Shown here: in pieces, positions 45,956-55,343 of the stretch | How the letters are laid out: the number at the start of each line of letters is the position of its first letter | Numbering within the stretch: the first letter of the stretch is position 1 | Assembly (NCBI GenBank): GCA_905182515.1 | Contig: CAJJBW010000005.1 | Span: 95,180 to 159,179 of the forward strand | Length of the DNA: 64,000 bases | Origin: an uncultured Candidatus Poseidoniales archaeon | Lineage (GTDB): Archaea > Thermoplasmatota > Poseidoniia > Poseidoniales > Thalassarchaeaceae | Direction: 5' to 3' | Translations under genes and position numbers: made by a program | Notes under the pieces: generated by a model | Told to the model about the DNA's origin: nothing | Database searches by the model: none | What the model saw: the letters and a program-made list of their open reading frames with translations, nothing else

Positions 45956-46683
45956 TCATTAAACAAATGTTCCAATACGTATCTTATACTTGGTAATCTG
46001 TGCGCTTCTCCAACAGCGAATATTCCTTCCCATGCTTTCAAATGTTGCGATACAACCATAATTACTCCAAAATCATCTATTCCCGAACTCTCATTGTAGG
46101 TGATTGATAAGTATTTTTTAGAATTATTATGCACTAAAGCACCAGGTTCTAAATCCAAATCTAATATCAAATCCTCTACGCCATCAGTAATTATCGATTT
46201 ATCCCACGGGCCATTTGCTAATTTACGACGGCCTTCAGTTTTTATTATTTTACCTCCATATTTACTCCAGGAATGAGCTATTGATATTGCAGTAGACCCC
46301 CCTCCTTTAATGCTTAAAATAGTATTTTTTATATTTATTCCAATATATTTAACCGCATCAATAAAACCTTCACCATCTGTATTAATTCCATATATCTCTC
46401 CCTCTTTTCTCATTATCTGATTAGTTGAAGATATATTTTCATCTGTTTTTTTATTAATTATAATCTTATTAATTTCATGTTTTATTGGTGTAGTTATGGA
46501 TAACCAAATATCGCCATTTAAACCCATAATAGACCTCTTAAAACTCTCTATATCCCATGCCTCGATAAATATTGCTTTGGGTCCCTCAATGTCTAAATAA
46601 TTTCCTACTATTTCAAAAATCCTTGGCGTTAAAGAATGCTCAATGGGATTGCCAGCAACTCCCCAGTAGTCAGGTGCCTTCAC
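45952..46683 (-). CDS. aroE: Shikimate dehydrogenase (divergent, short)
   Basis: NADP-dependent reduction of 3-dehydroshikimate. The substrate motif is GVAGNPIEHSLTPRIFE (normally GxPxxHSxSPxxHN). The catalytic lysine is in LSITTPIKHEI, and NTDGEGF supplies the catalytic aspartate. The dinucleotide loop is altered to SIKGGGSTAISIAHSWSKYGG. At 243 residues it is shorter than the 270-280 usual, and the C-terminal G-x-x-x-D-x-x-Y-x-P region is degraded (GALVHNNSKKYLSITYN). It may be active, but a paralogue with another role is possible. Divergent from fhs. Confidence 0.7.
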   Translation of the reverse strand: MKAPDYWGVAGNPIEHSLTPRIFEIVGNYLDIEGPKAIFIEAWDIESFKRSIMGLNGDIWLSITTPIKHEINKIIINKKTDENISSTNQIMRKEGEIYGINTDGEGFIDAVKYIGINIKNTILSIKGGGSTAISIAHSWSKYGGKIIKTEGRRKLANGPWDKSIITDGVEDLILDLDLEPGALVHNNSKKYLSITYNESSGIDDFGVIMVVSQHLKAWEGIFAVGEAHRLPSIRYVLEHLFND

Positions 46684-46745
46684 ATGCGCCCCTATCGATT
46701 ATTAGCAATGAAGGTTTCAAACAAGATGGGCTCTCCCGCAGTTCG

Positions 46746-48461
46746 ATGGATAGTGACTTAGACATTGCTAGAGCGGCTTCTCCGAAGGCTATTGAAAAAA
46801 TAGCAGAACAATTAAATCTTTCTCGCAGTGACTTGATTTTACACGGCCCTCATATAGCAAAAATAAATTGGAACACTCTAAAAAAAGAACATAAAAACAA
46901 TCAAGGATCACTGATTCTTGTAACAAGTGTAAATCCTACCCCATTTGGTGAAGGTAAAACCGTCACGACTATTGGTTTAAACCAAGGGCTAAATCATCAA
47001 GGGCATAATGCATGTTGTGTCATCCGAGAACCTTCTCTTGGTCCAGTTTTTGGAATAAAAGGTGGTGCAGCAGGAGGAGGATATTCTCAAGTATTACCAA
47101 TGGAACAAATTAATTTACATTTCACTGGTGACTTACATGCCATAACTTCAGCTCATAATCTATGTTCAGCAATTTTGGATAACTATTTACACAGAGGGAA
47201 TAAAATTAAAATCAATACCAATAGGATCTTCTGGCCGCGGGTTATTGATATGAATGATAGGAGCCTTAGGGAGGTTACCATTGGATTAGGAGGTGCTTCC
47301 AATGGTTTAGATCGTACTGACCGTTTTGATATAACTGCTGCCAGTGAAGTTATGGCAATATTATCTTTAGCATCAGATTACAAAGATTTAAGATTACGAT
47401 TAGGGAGAATAATTGTTGCAGAAACAAAAGAAGGCGGCCCTGTTACGGCAGATGATATTGGCGCAGCAGGGGCAATGGCCCTTTTGCTTAGGGATGCTTT
47501 TCTGCCGAATCTTGTCCAAACAATAGAGGGAAATCCAGCCTTTGTTCATTGTGGACCGTTTGCAAATATTGCACATGGTAATTCATCGATAATTGCCGAC
47601 AAAATAGCTCTATCATGTTCAGATTATGTAGTTACTGAAGCTGGTTTTGGTGCTGAAATGGGTGCTGAAAAAGCACTTCACATAAAATCCGTAGCATCCG
47701 GAATAATACCTAGTTGTATCGTTCTTAATGTGACTATTAGGAGTATGAAACTACACGGAGGAGGATTCTCTACAGGAGGGGGGGCGCGCCCCTCAAAAGA
47801 AGAAATAAATTTAGAAAACGTGGATGCAGTTCGAAAAGGATCATCTACAAATTTAAGAAGGCATATTAGAAATTTAACATCAACTGAAATACCTGTTGTA
47901 GTGTCTATTAATAAATTCTCAACAGATACTCCTGATGAAATAGATGCATTAAGAGACGAAGCAGCTAAAGCAGGGGCAAACGCAATAGTTATTTTCGAAG
48001 GGCATGCTAAAGGAGGAAAGGGTGCAGTAGACCTTGCAGATACAGTAGTGAAAGCCTGTAAGAATCATTCCGAATTAGAATTTCCGTATACGCCAATCGT
48101 TGATTCCGATTTGAATGTGGAACAGAAGATTTTGAAAATCGCCACTAATTTATACGGCGCACAAACAGTTGACTTCAGTCCTGAAGCGCTACGTACATTG
48201 GAAACTATTAAAAAATGGAATAAAAATAAATTACCAGTTTGCATGGCTAAGAATCAGTACTCATTTAGCCATGATAAAAAGATATTAGGTTCCCCAACCG
48301 GTTTTATTTTACCCATTAGGGAACTCAGAATCAATGCAGGGGCGGGATTTATTGTTGCTATTTGTGGGTCTATGATGACTATGCCAGGTTTACCTTCAAG
48401 GCCGGCTGCTTTTGACATGGACATGGATGAAGACGGCAACTTGATTGGCGTTTTCGGATGA
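46746..48461 (+). CDS. fhs: Formate-tetrahydrofolate ligase
   Basis: ATP-dependent synthesis of 10-formyl-THF. The P-loop VNPTPFGEGKTVTTIGLNQGL, REPSLGPVFGIKGGAAGGGYSQVLPMEQINLHFTGDLHAI, RFDITAASEVMAILSLASD and VTEAGFGAEMGAEK are textbook. The track's start at 46572 lies inside the divergent aroE gene; ATG 46746 (MDSDLDIARAASPK) gives 571 residues, near the usual 555-560. The enzyme is common in bacteria and patchy in archaea, so lateral origin is likely. The Pelota start lies 10 nt downstream. Confidence 0.95.
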   Translation: MDSDLDIARAASPKAIEKIAEQLNLSRSDLILHGPHIAKINWNTLKKEHKNNQGSLILVTSVNPTPFGEGKTVTTIGLNQGLNHQGHNACCVIREPSLGPVFGIKGGAAGGGYSQVLPMEQINLHFTGDLHAITSAHNLCSAILDNYLHRGNKIKINTNRIFWPRVIDMNDRSLREVTIGLGGASNGLDRTDRFDITAASEVMAILSLASDYKDLRLRLGRIIVAETKEGGPVTADDIGAAGAMALLLRDAFLPNLVQTIEGNPAFVHCGPFANIAHGNSSIIADKIALSCSDYVVTEAGFGAEMGAEKALHIKSVASGIIPSCIVLNVTIRSMKLHGGGFSTGGGARPSKEEINLENVDAVRKGSSTNLRRHIRNLTSTEIPVVVSINKFSTDTPDEIDALRDEAAKAGANAIVIFEGHAKGGKGAVDLADTVVKACKNHSELEFPYTPIVDSDLNVEQKILKIATNLYGAQTVDFSPEALRTLETIKKWNKNKLPVCMAKNQYSFSHDKKILGSPTGFILPIRELRINAGAGFIVAICGSMMTMPGLPSRPAAFDMDMDEDGNLIGVFG

Positions 48462-48471
48462 GTGTGTTAAG

Positions 48472-49530
48472 GTGCAAAAAATAAAAACTCTAGATGATGG
48501 CTTCAGAGTTAGGGTAGACGATGACGATGATCTTTGGACGTTGCACCAAATTTGTGGGGCAGGTTCCAATGTAGGGATGCTTTCACATCGCCGGGACTCC
48601 ACTACTGGGACTCAAGAAGAAGGTAGAGCCAAGAGCGCTGAAAGAAAACTCATGTGGATTGTTCTAGGCGTCCAATCTAACTCATTTCAATCATTTACTG
48701 AGAATTTACGAATTCATGGAATTATTTCTGAAGCAAAATTGGATGTTGGAAGTCACCATACTCACATTGTTATTTCCGGTAGTGAAATTGAAATTACTAG
48801 AGAAGGAGGATTATCAAAAGTAGATTTAAATTTACTGCATGATTCCTTTTCAGTCGGTAAAAGAATTAATTCGGGTTTAATAGTTGTAGAAAATGATGAG
48901 ATATTAATGTTTGAGGTAACGCAACATGGAATTAGGGACATTTCCCAATTTTCAATGAGAGGAGGAGGAAAACGATATTCAGATACTACTAGTGTAAGGG
49001 ATGGATTTTTCAATCAAGTAGCAAAAGAGTGCATTTTAGTCTTTAAATCTCAAACTCCTCTGATAATATGCGGGCCTGGAATGGCAAGAGAAAAATTTGA
49101 GAAAAATTTGAAATCTCTGGGTGCAAAAAATGAATGCATCAACACACCAACTTCAATTGGAGGGCGTCCTGCTGCTAATGAAATTTTAACCGAGGGCTCT
49201 GCTGATGTTTTAATAGGTAAAAATGCATTAATAATTCAAATTAGAGCAATAGAAGAAGGTTTGAAGAGAATTTCTATGAATGGCAATGTTTGTTTCGGTA
49301 TTGATCAGATATTGGAAGCCGCAAATCTAGGGGCTATCGATAAATTAGTTATACAAGCATCAATATTGAGGGGTGAAAATTCTGAAAAATATAATGATTG
49401 GGATTCTATTATAGAGGCTATCCATGATTCCCAAGGTAAGATAATCCAGTCATCTGATGATCACGATCAAGGGCAACAGCTTGCTAGTTTTGGAGGTGCA
49501 ATAGCACTTCTGCGTTGGAAATTAGATTGA
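48472..49530 (+). CDS. pelA: Pelota/Dom34 ribosome-rescue factor
   Basis: eRF1-like protein that enters the A site of stalled ribosomes with aEF1alpha or ABCE1 and splits them. Domain 1 is a Sm-like fold with VRVDDDDDLWTLHQICGAGSNVGMLSHRRDST. Domain 2 contains VENDEILMFEVTQHGI. Domain 3 is the eL30e-like RGENSEKYND...GQQLASFGGAIALLRWKLD end. No GGQ motif is present, as expected. GTG 48472 (VQKIKTLDDGFRVR) is preferred, because the track start overlaps fhs. The 353-residue length matches archaeal Pelota. Confidence 0.92.
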   Translation: MQKIKTLDDGFRVRVDDDDDLWTLHQICGAGSNVGMLSHRRDSTTGTQEEGRAKSAERKLMWIVLGVQSNSFQSFTENLRIHGIISEAKLDVGSHHTHIVISGSEIEITREGGLSKVDLNLLHDSFSVGKRINSGLIVVENDEILMFEVTQHGIRDISQFSMRGGGKRYSDTTSVRDGFFNQVAKECILVFKSQTPLIICGPGMAREKFEKNLKSLGAKNECINTPTSIGGRPAANEILTEGSADVLIGKNALIIQIRAIEEGLKRISMNGNVCFGIDQILEAANLGAIDKLVIQASILRGENSEKYNDWDSIIEAIHDSQGKIIQSSDDHDQGQQLASFGGAIALLRWKLD

Positions 49531-49539
49531 GATAAGTCC

Positions 49540-50226
49540 TTGACTACGAACTCATTCGATAAAGTTGTGAATGGAATCATATCTATTGTCAACCTCCGTC
49601 ACCCTAATGGCAAAGACACTGGTTCCTTGGTTGCAGATAGTGCTAGTTCAATGGGTGCGAAATTAACGACAATAACTTCAAATCCAGATGAGGATTTTAA
49701 TAATTTTAATTATGGTAATATAGATTGGCGACACAATCTTCAAAATACTCATTGGTTAGTTAATTCATCCACAACGGTACTGGAAGGGGAATCCCCCAAA
49801 AACGCATGGGCTGCTTCTATGATATTCGGTGAATTGGAAGGCTCAAAGACAGTAATGGTTGTGGACTTGCCAAAAGATATTACACGCCTTTCAGAAATGT
49901 GGGGGGCAGTAATAAGTAAGATTCGACAGATACATATTTTATTTCTGACGTCCGATGCCCTAAAATTTATTTCAAAATTAGAAAAAGTAAACAAAGATGA
50001 ATTATTAAACCAGATAAGAATAAGTGGCCTCATACCTTTGGTATGTAGCTATGATGAAACCAGCCGTGAGGTCAATATCGTCCACTCTACCGGTTCAGTT
50101 AAATTATATATTGAAGGCAAAGTAACTCATTATAACTGGCTTGCTAATTTTTTATATAAACTTCCTACTCAGAATTTCGATAACCAGGGGTTAAAAATTT
50201 CTGCATCCTTCTTAGAAGATTTTTAA
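49540..50226 (+). CDS. Uncharacterised protein, possibly a degenerate PfkB-type kinase
   Basis: Starts at TTG 49540, 9 nt after pelA. At 228 residues it is shorter than sugar kinases (about 300). HWLVNSSTTVLEGESPKNAWAASMIF and MVVDLPKDITRLSEMWGAVISKIRQIHILFLTSDAL mimic the mid-domain of PfkB kinases (the ...SG..L......D.N.R..LW...E..... region). There is no DTxGAGD catalytic motif near the end, so it is probably catalytically dead if related. It could be an acyl-carrier or other Rossmann protein. The function is unknown. Confidence 0.5.
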   Translation: MTTNSFDKVVNGIISIVNLRHPNGKDTGSLVADSASSMGAKLTTITSNPDEDFNNFNYGNIDWRHNLQNTHWLVNSSTTVLEGESPKNAWAASMIFGELEGSKTVMVVDLPKDITRLSEMWGAVISKIRQIHILFLTSDALKFISKLEKVNKDELLNQIRISGLIPLVCSYDETSREVNIVHSTGSVKLYIEGKVTHYNWLANFLYKLPTQNFDNQGLKISASFLEDF

Positions 50227-50313
50227 AAATCCAATTATCTGACATTATTAGATAAAATCAGAAGACCCCTTTTGAAGGAGAGGCATTTCGGATGAGTCTC
50301 AGGTGAGTCACTC

Positions 50314-51438
50314 ATGTCACTAAAATTAGGCCCCGCAGGGGTCCCTCTTTCATGTAAAGGAAGGACTATTGTAGAGGGAATGGATGACATTACAGTACTC
50401 GGGCTGGATGCAATGGAGGTCCAAACAGTTAGGACAGTCCAACCTCATCACTTCGACCAATACTGGCAAGCCGGCATATTGTCTTGGAAATCTGATTTCG
50501 AAATGAATATGCATGGCCCTTACTATGCTGAATTACTAGGGAGTAAGAGAGAAAGAAACAGAACTTTGTCAAAAATGGAGGCTAGCATGCAGGCAGGAAA
50601 AATTGTCAATGCAAGGCATATAACCTACCACGTTGGCCCATATGGGGAATATGAACCCGGTGCGAAAGCAAATGAAGAATTAGTTAATATTTTTTCTGGG
50701 GTTGTAGATAGAGTACGTAGTATATGGGGGGACGAAAAAGAAGAAGAAGAATATTCGGCATTCCCCTGGGTGCACGAAGCCGAACCATCCTTGGTCGGAA
50801 TTGAAACTTCAGGGAGACAAGAATTGTGGGGGTCTGTAGAAGAGGTTCTTGAGGTCTGTAATCATGTCGAAGGGACTGTGCCAGTCCTAAACATGGCTCA
50901 TATCCATGCACGCGGTCATGGGAGGATGAGGACAAGTGAAGATTATGCCGAATTATTTGATCAAGTTAGAGAAACATATGGTGGTTCCAAGTTTTATTGT
51001 CACTTCGCAGGGGTCGAACACAGGATGGGCAACGCACTTCATTATACTCAAATAAAAAAATCTGATTTAAAATTTGAACCATTTGCTGAGTTCTTAGCCG
51101 AAGAGGGAGATTGGATGGATATTACTATAATTTCTGATTCTCCTTTGCTTGAGCACGACGCAATGTATATGTTACAGCACTATGATAAAGCGAGGCAAAG
51201 ATTGTTGGAAATACGTGCCAGAGATGATCATAAATTAAAATTAGCAACACACACAGGCATCGACCCTGAAGAATTAGAAATGATTGAACAGGAAATAGAT
51301 CCTGCTAAAAAATCTGAACAAGTATCTCAAAAACAACCCAATAGCTCTCCGATAGGTGAAAAATTAACTAAACCTAAAGACAAGCCAAACAACATGATTT
51401 CCTTTGAAGAAAAATCTGATAATGACGACATTTTTTAA
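50314..51438 (+). CDS. nfo: Endonuclease IV-like TIM-barrel protein
   Basis: Xylose-isomerase-like/AP-endonuclease 2 superfamily. KLGPAGVPLSCKGRTIVEGM is the entry strand. Metal-ligand candidates include MHGPYYAEL, ARHITYHVGPYG, VGIETSGRQELWGSVEEVLEVC (Glu), NMAHIHARGHG and FYCHFAGVEH. These resemble the His/Glu/Asp set of endonuclease IV, the enzyme cutting at abasic sites. The barrel ends near residue 300. The last 60 residues are Lys-, Glu- and Ser-rich and disordered, ending SFEEKSDNDDIF, and may recruit a partner. It would act downstream of a glycosylase such as the SMUG1-type one. Confidence 0.78.
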   Translation: MSLKLGPAGVPLSCKGRTIVEGMDDITVLGLDAMEVQTVRTVQPHHFDQYWQAGILSWKSDFEMNMHGPYYAELLGSKRERNRTLSKMEASMQAGKIVNARHITYHVGPYGEYEPGAKANEELVNIFSGVVDRVRSIWGDEKEEEEYSAFPWVHEAEPSLVGIETSGRQELWGSVEEVLEVCNHVEGTVPVLNMAHIHARGHGRMRTSEDYAELFDQVRETYGGSKFYCHFAGVEHRMGNALHYTQIKKSDLKFEPFAEFLAEEGDWMDITIISDSPLLEHDAMYMLQHYDKARQRLLEIRARDDHKLKLATHTGIDPEELEMIEQEIDPAKKSEQVSQKQPNSSPIGEKLTKPKDKPNNMISFEEKSDNDDIF

Positions 51439-51487
51439 ATCTATTATTGGAAGACTTGAAGCCTTAATCATTACGGGCATGTAACAA

Positions 51488-51563
51488 GGGACTGTAGCTC
51501 AGTTGGGAGAGCGCCGCACTGAAGATGCGGAGGCCGCCGGTTCAAGTCCGGCCAGTCCCACCA
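51488..51563 (+). tRNA. tRNA-Phe (GAA)
   Basis: A 76-nt cloverleaf with encoded CCA. The acceptor GGGACTG pairs with CAGTCCC, the anticodon loop CTGAAGA gives GAA, and the T-arm is GCCGG-TTCAAGT-CCGGC. There is no intron. A TTTTTTAAAT stretch about 50 nt upstream, at the end of the preceding gene, is a weak candidate for its promoter. Confidence 0.95.
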
Positions 51564-51574
51564 TTGCTAATTTG

Positions 51575-52399
51575 TTATTCTGAAGCTAAGATTTGTTTTT
51601 GTAAATCATGAAGTTGAATAATCGCACCAGTTGCCAAATCTAATAATTCATCTAACTGTGATCTAGAATATGTAGATTCTTCCCCGGTACCTTGTACTTC
51701 TACAAATTGCCCATCACTGGTCATTACAACATTCATATCTACGTCGGCATTACTATCCAAAACATAGTCTAAATCAGCCCAAACTTTGCCCTCAACTATT
51801 CCGACGCTAATGGCTGCAACATCGTTTACCATTACGGTATTTTCATGAGTCAATTTTTGTTCATCAGATAAAACCGGGGGTTTCCATCCATTTCTGATTT
51901 CCTCTTTAGAACCTCTCAAATCTTTAGGCAAACAATCACCCGATGATATCAATCTCCTCACTGCAAGTCTCATAGCTATACATGCAGCAGTTATTGATGC
52001 ACACCTAGTTCCTCCATCTGCATTTAGCACGTCGCAATCTATTGTTAATGCAATAGGACCCAAAGCTTCCAAATCAATTGCACCTCTTAGAGATCTTGCA
52101 ACCAATCTTTCTATTTCTTGAGTTCTACCCTTTGCGCCATTTCTTTCTCTTCTAAATCGAGTATCTGTAGATCCAGGTAATAATGAGTATTCTGCATGTA
52201 CCCATCCTTTTTCAGCATCTCTAGGAAACCACCTTGGTAATGAAGGGGCTTTTGTTACGCAAGCTAAAATTGTTGTTTTACCTTGAGAATAAAGGACCGA
52301 TGATAAGGCATTAGGTGTAAAATCTAATTCAACCTTAATATCTCTAATTTCATTTGTCCCTCTCAATCCATTGATGCCGCCACTCTTCACCTTCGTCAT
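51575..52399 (-). CDS. rph: RNase PH (bacterial-type) / exosome-like 3'-5' phosphorolytic RNase
   Basis: Phosphorolytic trimming of RNA 3' ends. Its motifs follow bacterial RNase PH: KGWVHAEYSLLPGSTDTRFRRERNGAKGRTQEIERLVARSLRGAIDL, then IDCDVLNADGGTRCASITAACIAM, and DLDYVLDSNADVDMNVVMTSDGQFVEVQGTGE. The phosphate-site arginines (RSLR and GGTR) are kept. At 274 residues it is longer than RNase PH (about 238), because of an insert (LRGSKEEIRNGWKPPVLSDEQ) before NDVAAISVGIV. Archaeal Rrp41 is a weaker alternative. It ends 12 nt from the tRNA-Phe 3' end on the opposite strand. Confidence 0.85.
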   Translation of the reverse strand: MTKVKSGGINGLRGTNEIRDIKVELDFTPNALSSVLYSQGKTTILACVTKAPSLPRWFPRDAEKGWVHAEYSLLPGSTDTRFRRERNGAKGRTQEIERLVARSLRGAIDLEALGPIALTIDCDVLNADGGTRCASITAACIAMRLAVRRLISSGDCLPKDLRGSKEEIRNGWKPPVLSDEQKLTHENTVMVNDVAAISVGIVEGKVWADLDYVLDSNADVDMNVVMTSDGQFVEVQGTGEESTYSRSQLDELLDLATGAIIQLHDLQKQILASE

Positions 52400-52442
52400 G
52401 GCCGCGGGTCGGCGTATGTCTCATCAATCATTCGTGCGTTAA

Positions 52443-52859
52443 TTATATTTTTTTCTTTTTTTTTGATTTTATAATCCTATCAAAAAATTCAAATTTTCCT
52501 ATATATAATGCCAATAATATCAATATTATTTGAATAAAAAATCTGATAATATGCTCCAAAAGAGTAAATCTAACTCCTCCTAATGAGATATCATTAATCC
52601 ACATATTTAGATTAGCAAAATATAACATTATAAGTAAAATTACTAGTCCAAATGATGCCTTTTTTCTTTGTTTATTTGACAATAAAGAAATACCTAGAAA
52701 TATTTCAAAAAAACCACTTAAATAAATCCAGAAACTCGAGTTACCTAATGTTTCCGGGACAATTGGCTCAAACCACTCAGTATAGATAAAGTGCGATATC
52801 CCGATCAAAATAAATGAAAAACTAAAGCTTAGTGTAATAAATTTATGAGTTGTAGTCAT
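52443..52859 (-). CDS. DoxX-like integral membrane protein
   Basis: Four hydrophobic helices (about 8-26, 42-60, 70-90 and 100-122) and a strongly basic C-terminus (KSKKKKKI). LIGISHFIYTEWFEPIVPETLG and YLSGFFEIFLGISLLSNKQRKKA match the small DoxX family (ISHF...iVP..LP...YlsG..Ei.LGi.LL). The biochemical role of the family is uncertain (quinone or thiosulfate linked). It lies 11 nt after mogA on the same strand. Confidence 0.75.
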   Translation of the reverse strand: MTTTHKFITLSFSFSFILIGISHFIYTEWFEPIVPETLGNSSFWIYLSGFFEIFLGISLLSNKQRKKASFGLVILLIMLYFANLNMWINDISLGGVRFTLLEHIIRFFIQIILILLALYIGKFEFFDRIIKSKKKKKI

Positions 52860-52870
52860 CTAAATTCACT

Positions 52871-53413
52871 TCATTTTTTTGAAGGCCTGAAGGCTTCAAT
52901 AATTTCTGAATTAGTACTTATATATGGGCCACCTATCAAGTCCACACAATAAGGGACACTAGCAAATATTACGTCTAATATCTCTCTTATAGATCTTGGA
53001 GAGCCGGGTAAATTGATGATTAAGCATTTCCCTCTTATTCCAGCTATCTGCCTGGAAAGAATTGCAGTAGGGACATACTGTAATGATACTTGCCTCATTT
53101 GTTCTCCAAAACCCGGTAGGATACGTTCGCAAACAGATTCTGTAGCCTCTGGAGTGACATCTCTAATTGCTGGACCTGTTCCTCCGGTAGTTATTATGAC
53201 ATTACATTTTTCTACTTCCACTAGCTCAATTAATGCCTCCTCAATATTTTCCTTTACATCAGGTACTAATTTTCTAGCAACGCTCCATGGAGAGCTCAAA
53301 CACAATCGCAAAAACCCTTCGATAGCAGGGCCACTTAGATCAACATATTCTCCTAGAGTTGCCCTATCTGACGCAGTTAAAACTCCAAACCGGCATGCCT
53401 CTTGTCCTTTCAT
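52871..53413 (-). CDS. mogA: Molybdopterin adenylyltransferase MogA/MoaB
   Basis: Adenylates molybdopterin before metal insertion in molybdenum-cofactor synthesis. CRFGVLTASDRATLGEYVDLSGP, VIITTGGTGPAIRDVTPEAT (GTGxxxRDVTPE) and LIINLPGSPRSIREIL are the MogA motifs. ATG 53413 (MKGQEACRFGV) is preferred over the track's 53446 because it removes an unlikely leader. The gene heads a mogA-doxX-rph run. It implies at least one molybdo- or tungsto-enzyme elsewhere in the genome. Confidence 0.92.
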   Translation of the reverse strand: MKGQEACRFGVLTASDRATLGEYVDLSGPAIEGFLRLCLSSPWSVARKLVPDVKENIEEALIELVEVEKCNVIITTGGTGPAIRDVTPEATESVCERILPGFGEQMRQVSLQYVPTAILSRQIAGIRGKCLIINLPGSPRSIREILDVIFASVPYCVDLIGGPYISTNSEIIEAFRPSKK

Positions 53414-53651
53414 GGCATATTGACATAACTTATCATTGAAAACCACGTCGGTAATTATGTGTGATATTCAGGGTCATATTCAAAGACCGCCCCCCTTTTA
53501 GCGAATACTCCTGAGGTGTTGAAGTGTCGAGTCTACCCCAAACTGCACAAAGTATCACACCTGCAGTGGAATCATCAATTGGAAGTTATAATTCCAGTAT
53601 ATTGGTGTGTCATGTGGACTCAAAATTTCACCATCGCAGATTCCGGTGAGA

Positions 53652-55343
53652 ATGATGTCCAATATTGAAAAATACAATTTACAGATTATAGCTGTCAAAC
53701 AAGAATGCCCCGATTCAGACGAGAACGAGGTTGCTGAGGAATTTCGAAGATATGAAGAAGAATTTCTTATCCCTCCGGAAGATGCGCTTCGGTCAGTAAT
53801 TAGAAAATTTCTATTAGCAACAGGAAAAGAGGAATCCAATTTCTCAATGCCACAAAAAGTAGAGAAAAAAGTTAATAGGTTTTCTGAATTAGGTTCTGAA
53901 GATAAAAACATCACTATTGAGGTGTTCGTAGCTAGTTATACTCCAAGAATACAAATGATAAGGGGAGAAGAAAAACAAATTGCATATGGTTGGATTGAAG
54001 ATAATCCATGGGAAGAGGTAAGCAATAGGGAACGCTGGGATTTCAAAGATTGGGGGCAGCATTCTTCCCAACTGGCTCCTAATTCCATAGTGCGACTCGA
54101 GGGCGTATCAGTGAATGAATGGAATGGTAAAAAATCAATCAACATAAATAGGTCAACGAGGGTTACAACTTTACGTGAAGGAGAATCTACATCGGTACAG
54201 ATATCTAATGAACCTTCTACTATAGCAAAGATATCAGAAAATGAAGGTTTTGGAAGTACGATAGGTCGAATAATATCAGTAAAAGCAGATGTTATTGTTA
54301 AAAAAGATGGTAGCGGAACTCTTGACATATTTAGGGGTAAGATTGCTGACTCCTCTGGGAGTATTGGCTTCTTATCATGGGTTCCTTTTGATTTCAAACA
54401 AGGAGAACTAATAAAATTAAATAACATTTCTGTACGTAAATTTCGAGATACTCCTGAAATAAATATTAGTAATGATGCTAAAATAGAATTGTATAGGGAT
54501 AACAACTTTTCATCATTAGAAGATTTATCTCAGATTACAAAATCAAATATATCCGATTTAAGGAACGGGATGAGAGATATTTCTATTACTCTTCAAATTA
54601 TTACATGGGAGCAGAGGACGTTTACTTCAGAAGATGGTGTCGAACGAATAGTGAGAAGCGGCGATGTAATAGATCCAACCGGGATGTGCCGGTTAACCGC
54701 ATGGTGTGACTTTAATCCCAAAGGAGGAGATTATATTCATCTTACTGGTACAAGGGCGCAATTTTGGCAAGGTTCTCCCGATTTAGTAGTTGATGATATT
54801 GACCAAATTGAACAAGTAACAAATGCACCCTGGGAAGACATCGATCCAAGTAATCATTGGGTAGAAGTTGATTTTGATGAATTATCAAACGGTGGTTCAA
54901 GAAGAGGAATTCGCACTTCTGCGCTAATAGTTTCTGTGAGAAAGGACTCTGGGATAATCCATAGATGTTCAAATTGCCGCCGGGTGCTACGAGATGATGC
55001 ATGTGCTGAACATGGGATTGTTGATGGAGTCGAAGATTTAAGGCTCAGATTTGTTTTAGATAGCGGAGTCTCCAATGCATCATTATTACTTTCAAAAGGA
55101 CCATCTGAAGTATTTTTGAAAAACACCTTTGAAGAAATCAAAGCCCAAATATCAACCTCAGGGTCTGATGGTTTTATAGCAAGTCTTCGCAATTCTTTAC
55201 TTTCTAGAAAAGTAGAGGTAGAAGGCCGTGCTCTAATTGATGATCAAGGGACTATGATACTTGCAGAGAGGATGGAAATTAATCAATCGCCTATCTCAGA
55301 CTCTGCCAATAATGTAATGGAAAAATGGGGGTTGGAGATATGA
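53652..55343 (+). CDS. rpa1: Single-stranded DNA-binding protein, replication protein A large subunit
   Basis: Multi-OB-fold protein coating single-stranded DNA. Residues 1-70 are a helical N-terminal segment (EEFRRYEEEFLIPPEDALRSVIRKF). OB folds follow near 90-190, 200-300 and 305-415 (IGRIISVKADVIVKKDGSGTLDIFRGKIADSSGSIGFLSW is a typical RPA strand pair). A zinc ribbon (HRCSNCRRVLRDDACAEHG) begins near 437. The layout matches euryarchaeal RPA1. ATG 53652 or 53655 is preferred, since the track start adds unlike residues. The stop overlaps the next gene as ATGA. Confidence 0.9.
   Translation: MMSNIEKYNLQIIAVKQECPDSDENEVAEEFRRYEEEFLIPPEDALRSVIRKFLLATGKEESNFSMPQKVEKKVNRFSELGSEDKNITIEVFVASYTPRIQMIRGEEKQIAYGWIEDNPWEEVSNRERWDFKDWGQHSSQLAPNSIVRLEGVSVNEWNGKKSININRSTRVTTLREGESTSVQISNEPSTIAKISENEGFGSTIGRIISVKADVIVKKDGSGTLDIFRGKIADSSGSIGFLSWVPFDFKQGELIKLNNISVRKFRDTPEINISNDAKIELYRDNNFSSLEDLSQITKSNISDLRNGMRDISITLQIITWEQRTFTSEDGVERIVRSGDVIDPTGMCRLTAWCDFNPKGGDYIHLTGTRAQFWQGSPDLVVDDIDQIEQVTNAPWEDIDPSNHWVEVDFDELSNGGSRRGIRTSALIVSVRKDSGIIHRCSNCRRVLRDDACAEHGIVDGVEDLRLRFVLDSGVSNASLLLSKGPSEVFLKNTFEEIKAQISTSGSDGFIASLRNSLLSRKVEVEGRALIDDQGTMILAERMEINQSPISDSANNVMEKWGLEI

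Noticed and set aside
46572-46745. N-terminal extension of formate-THF ligase to 46572
   Set aside because: Lies antisense within aroE; the normal enzyme start is at 46746.
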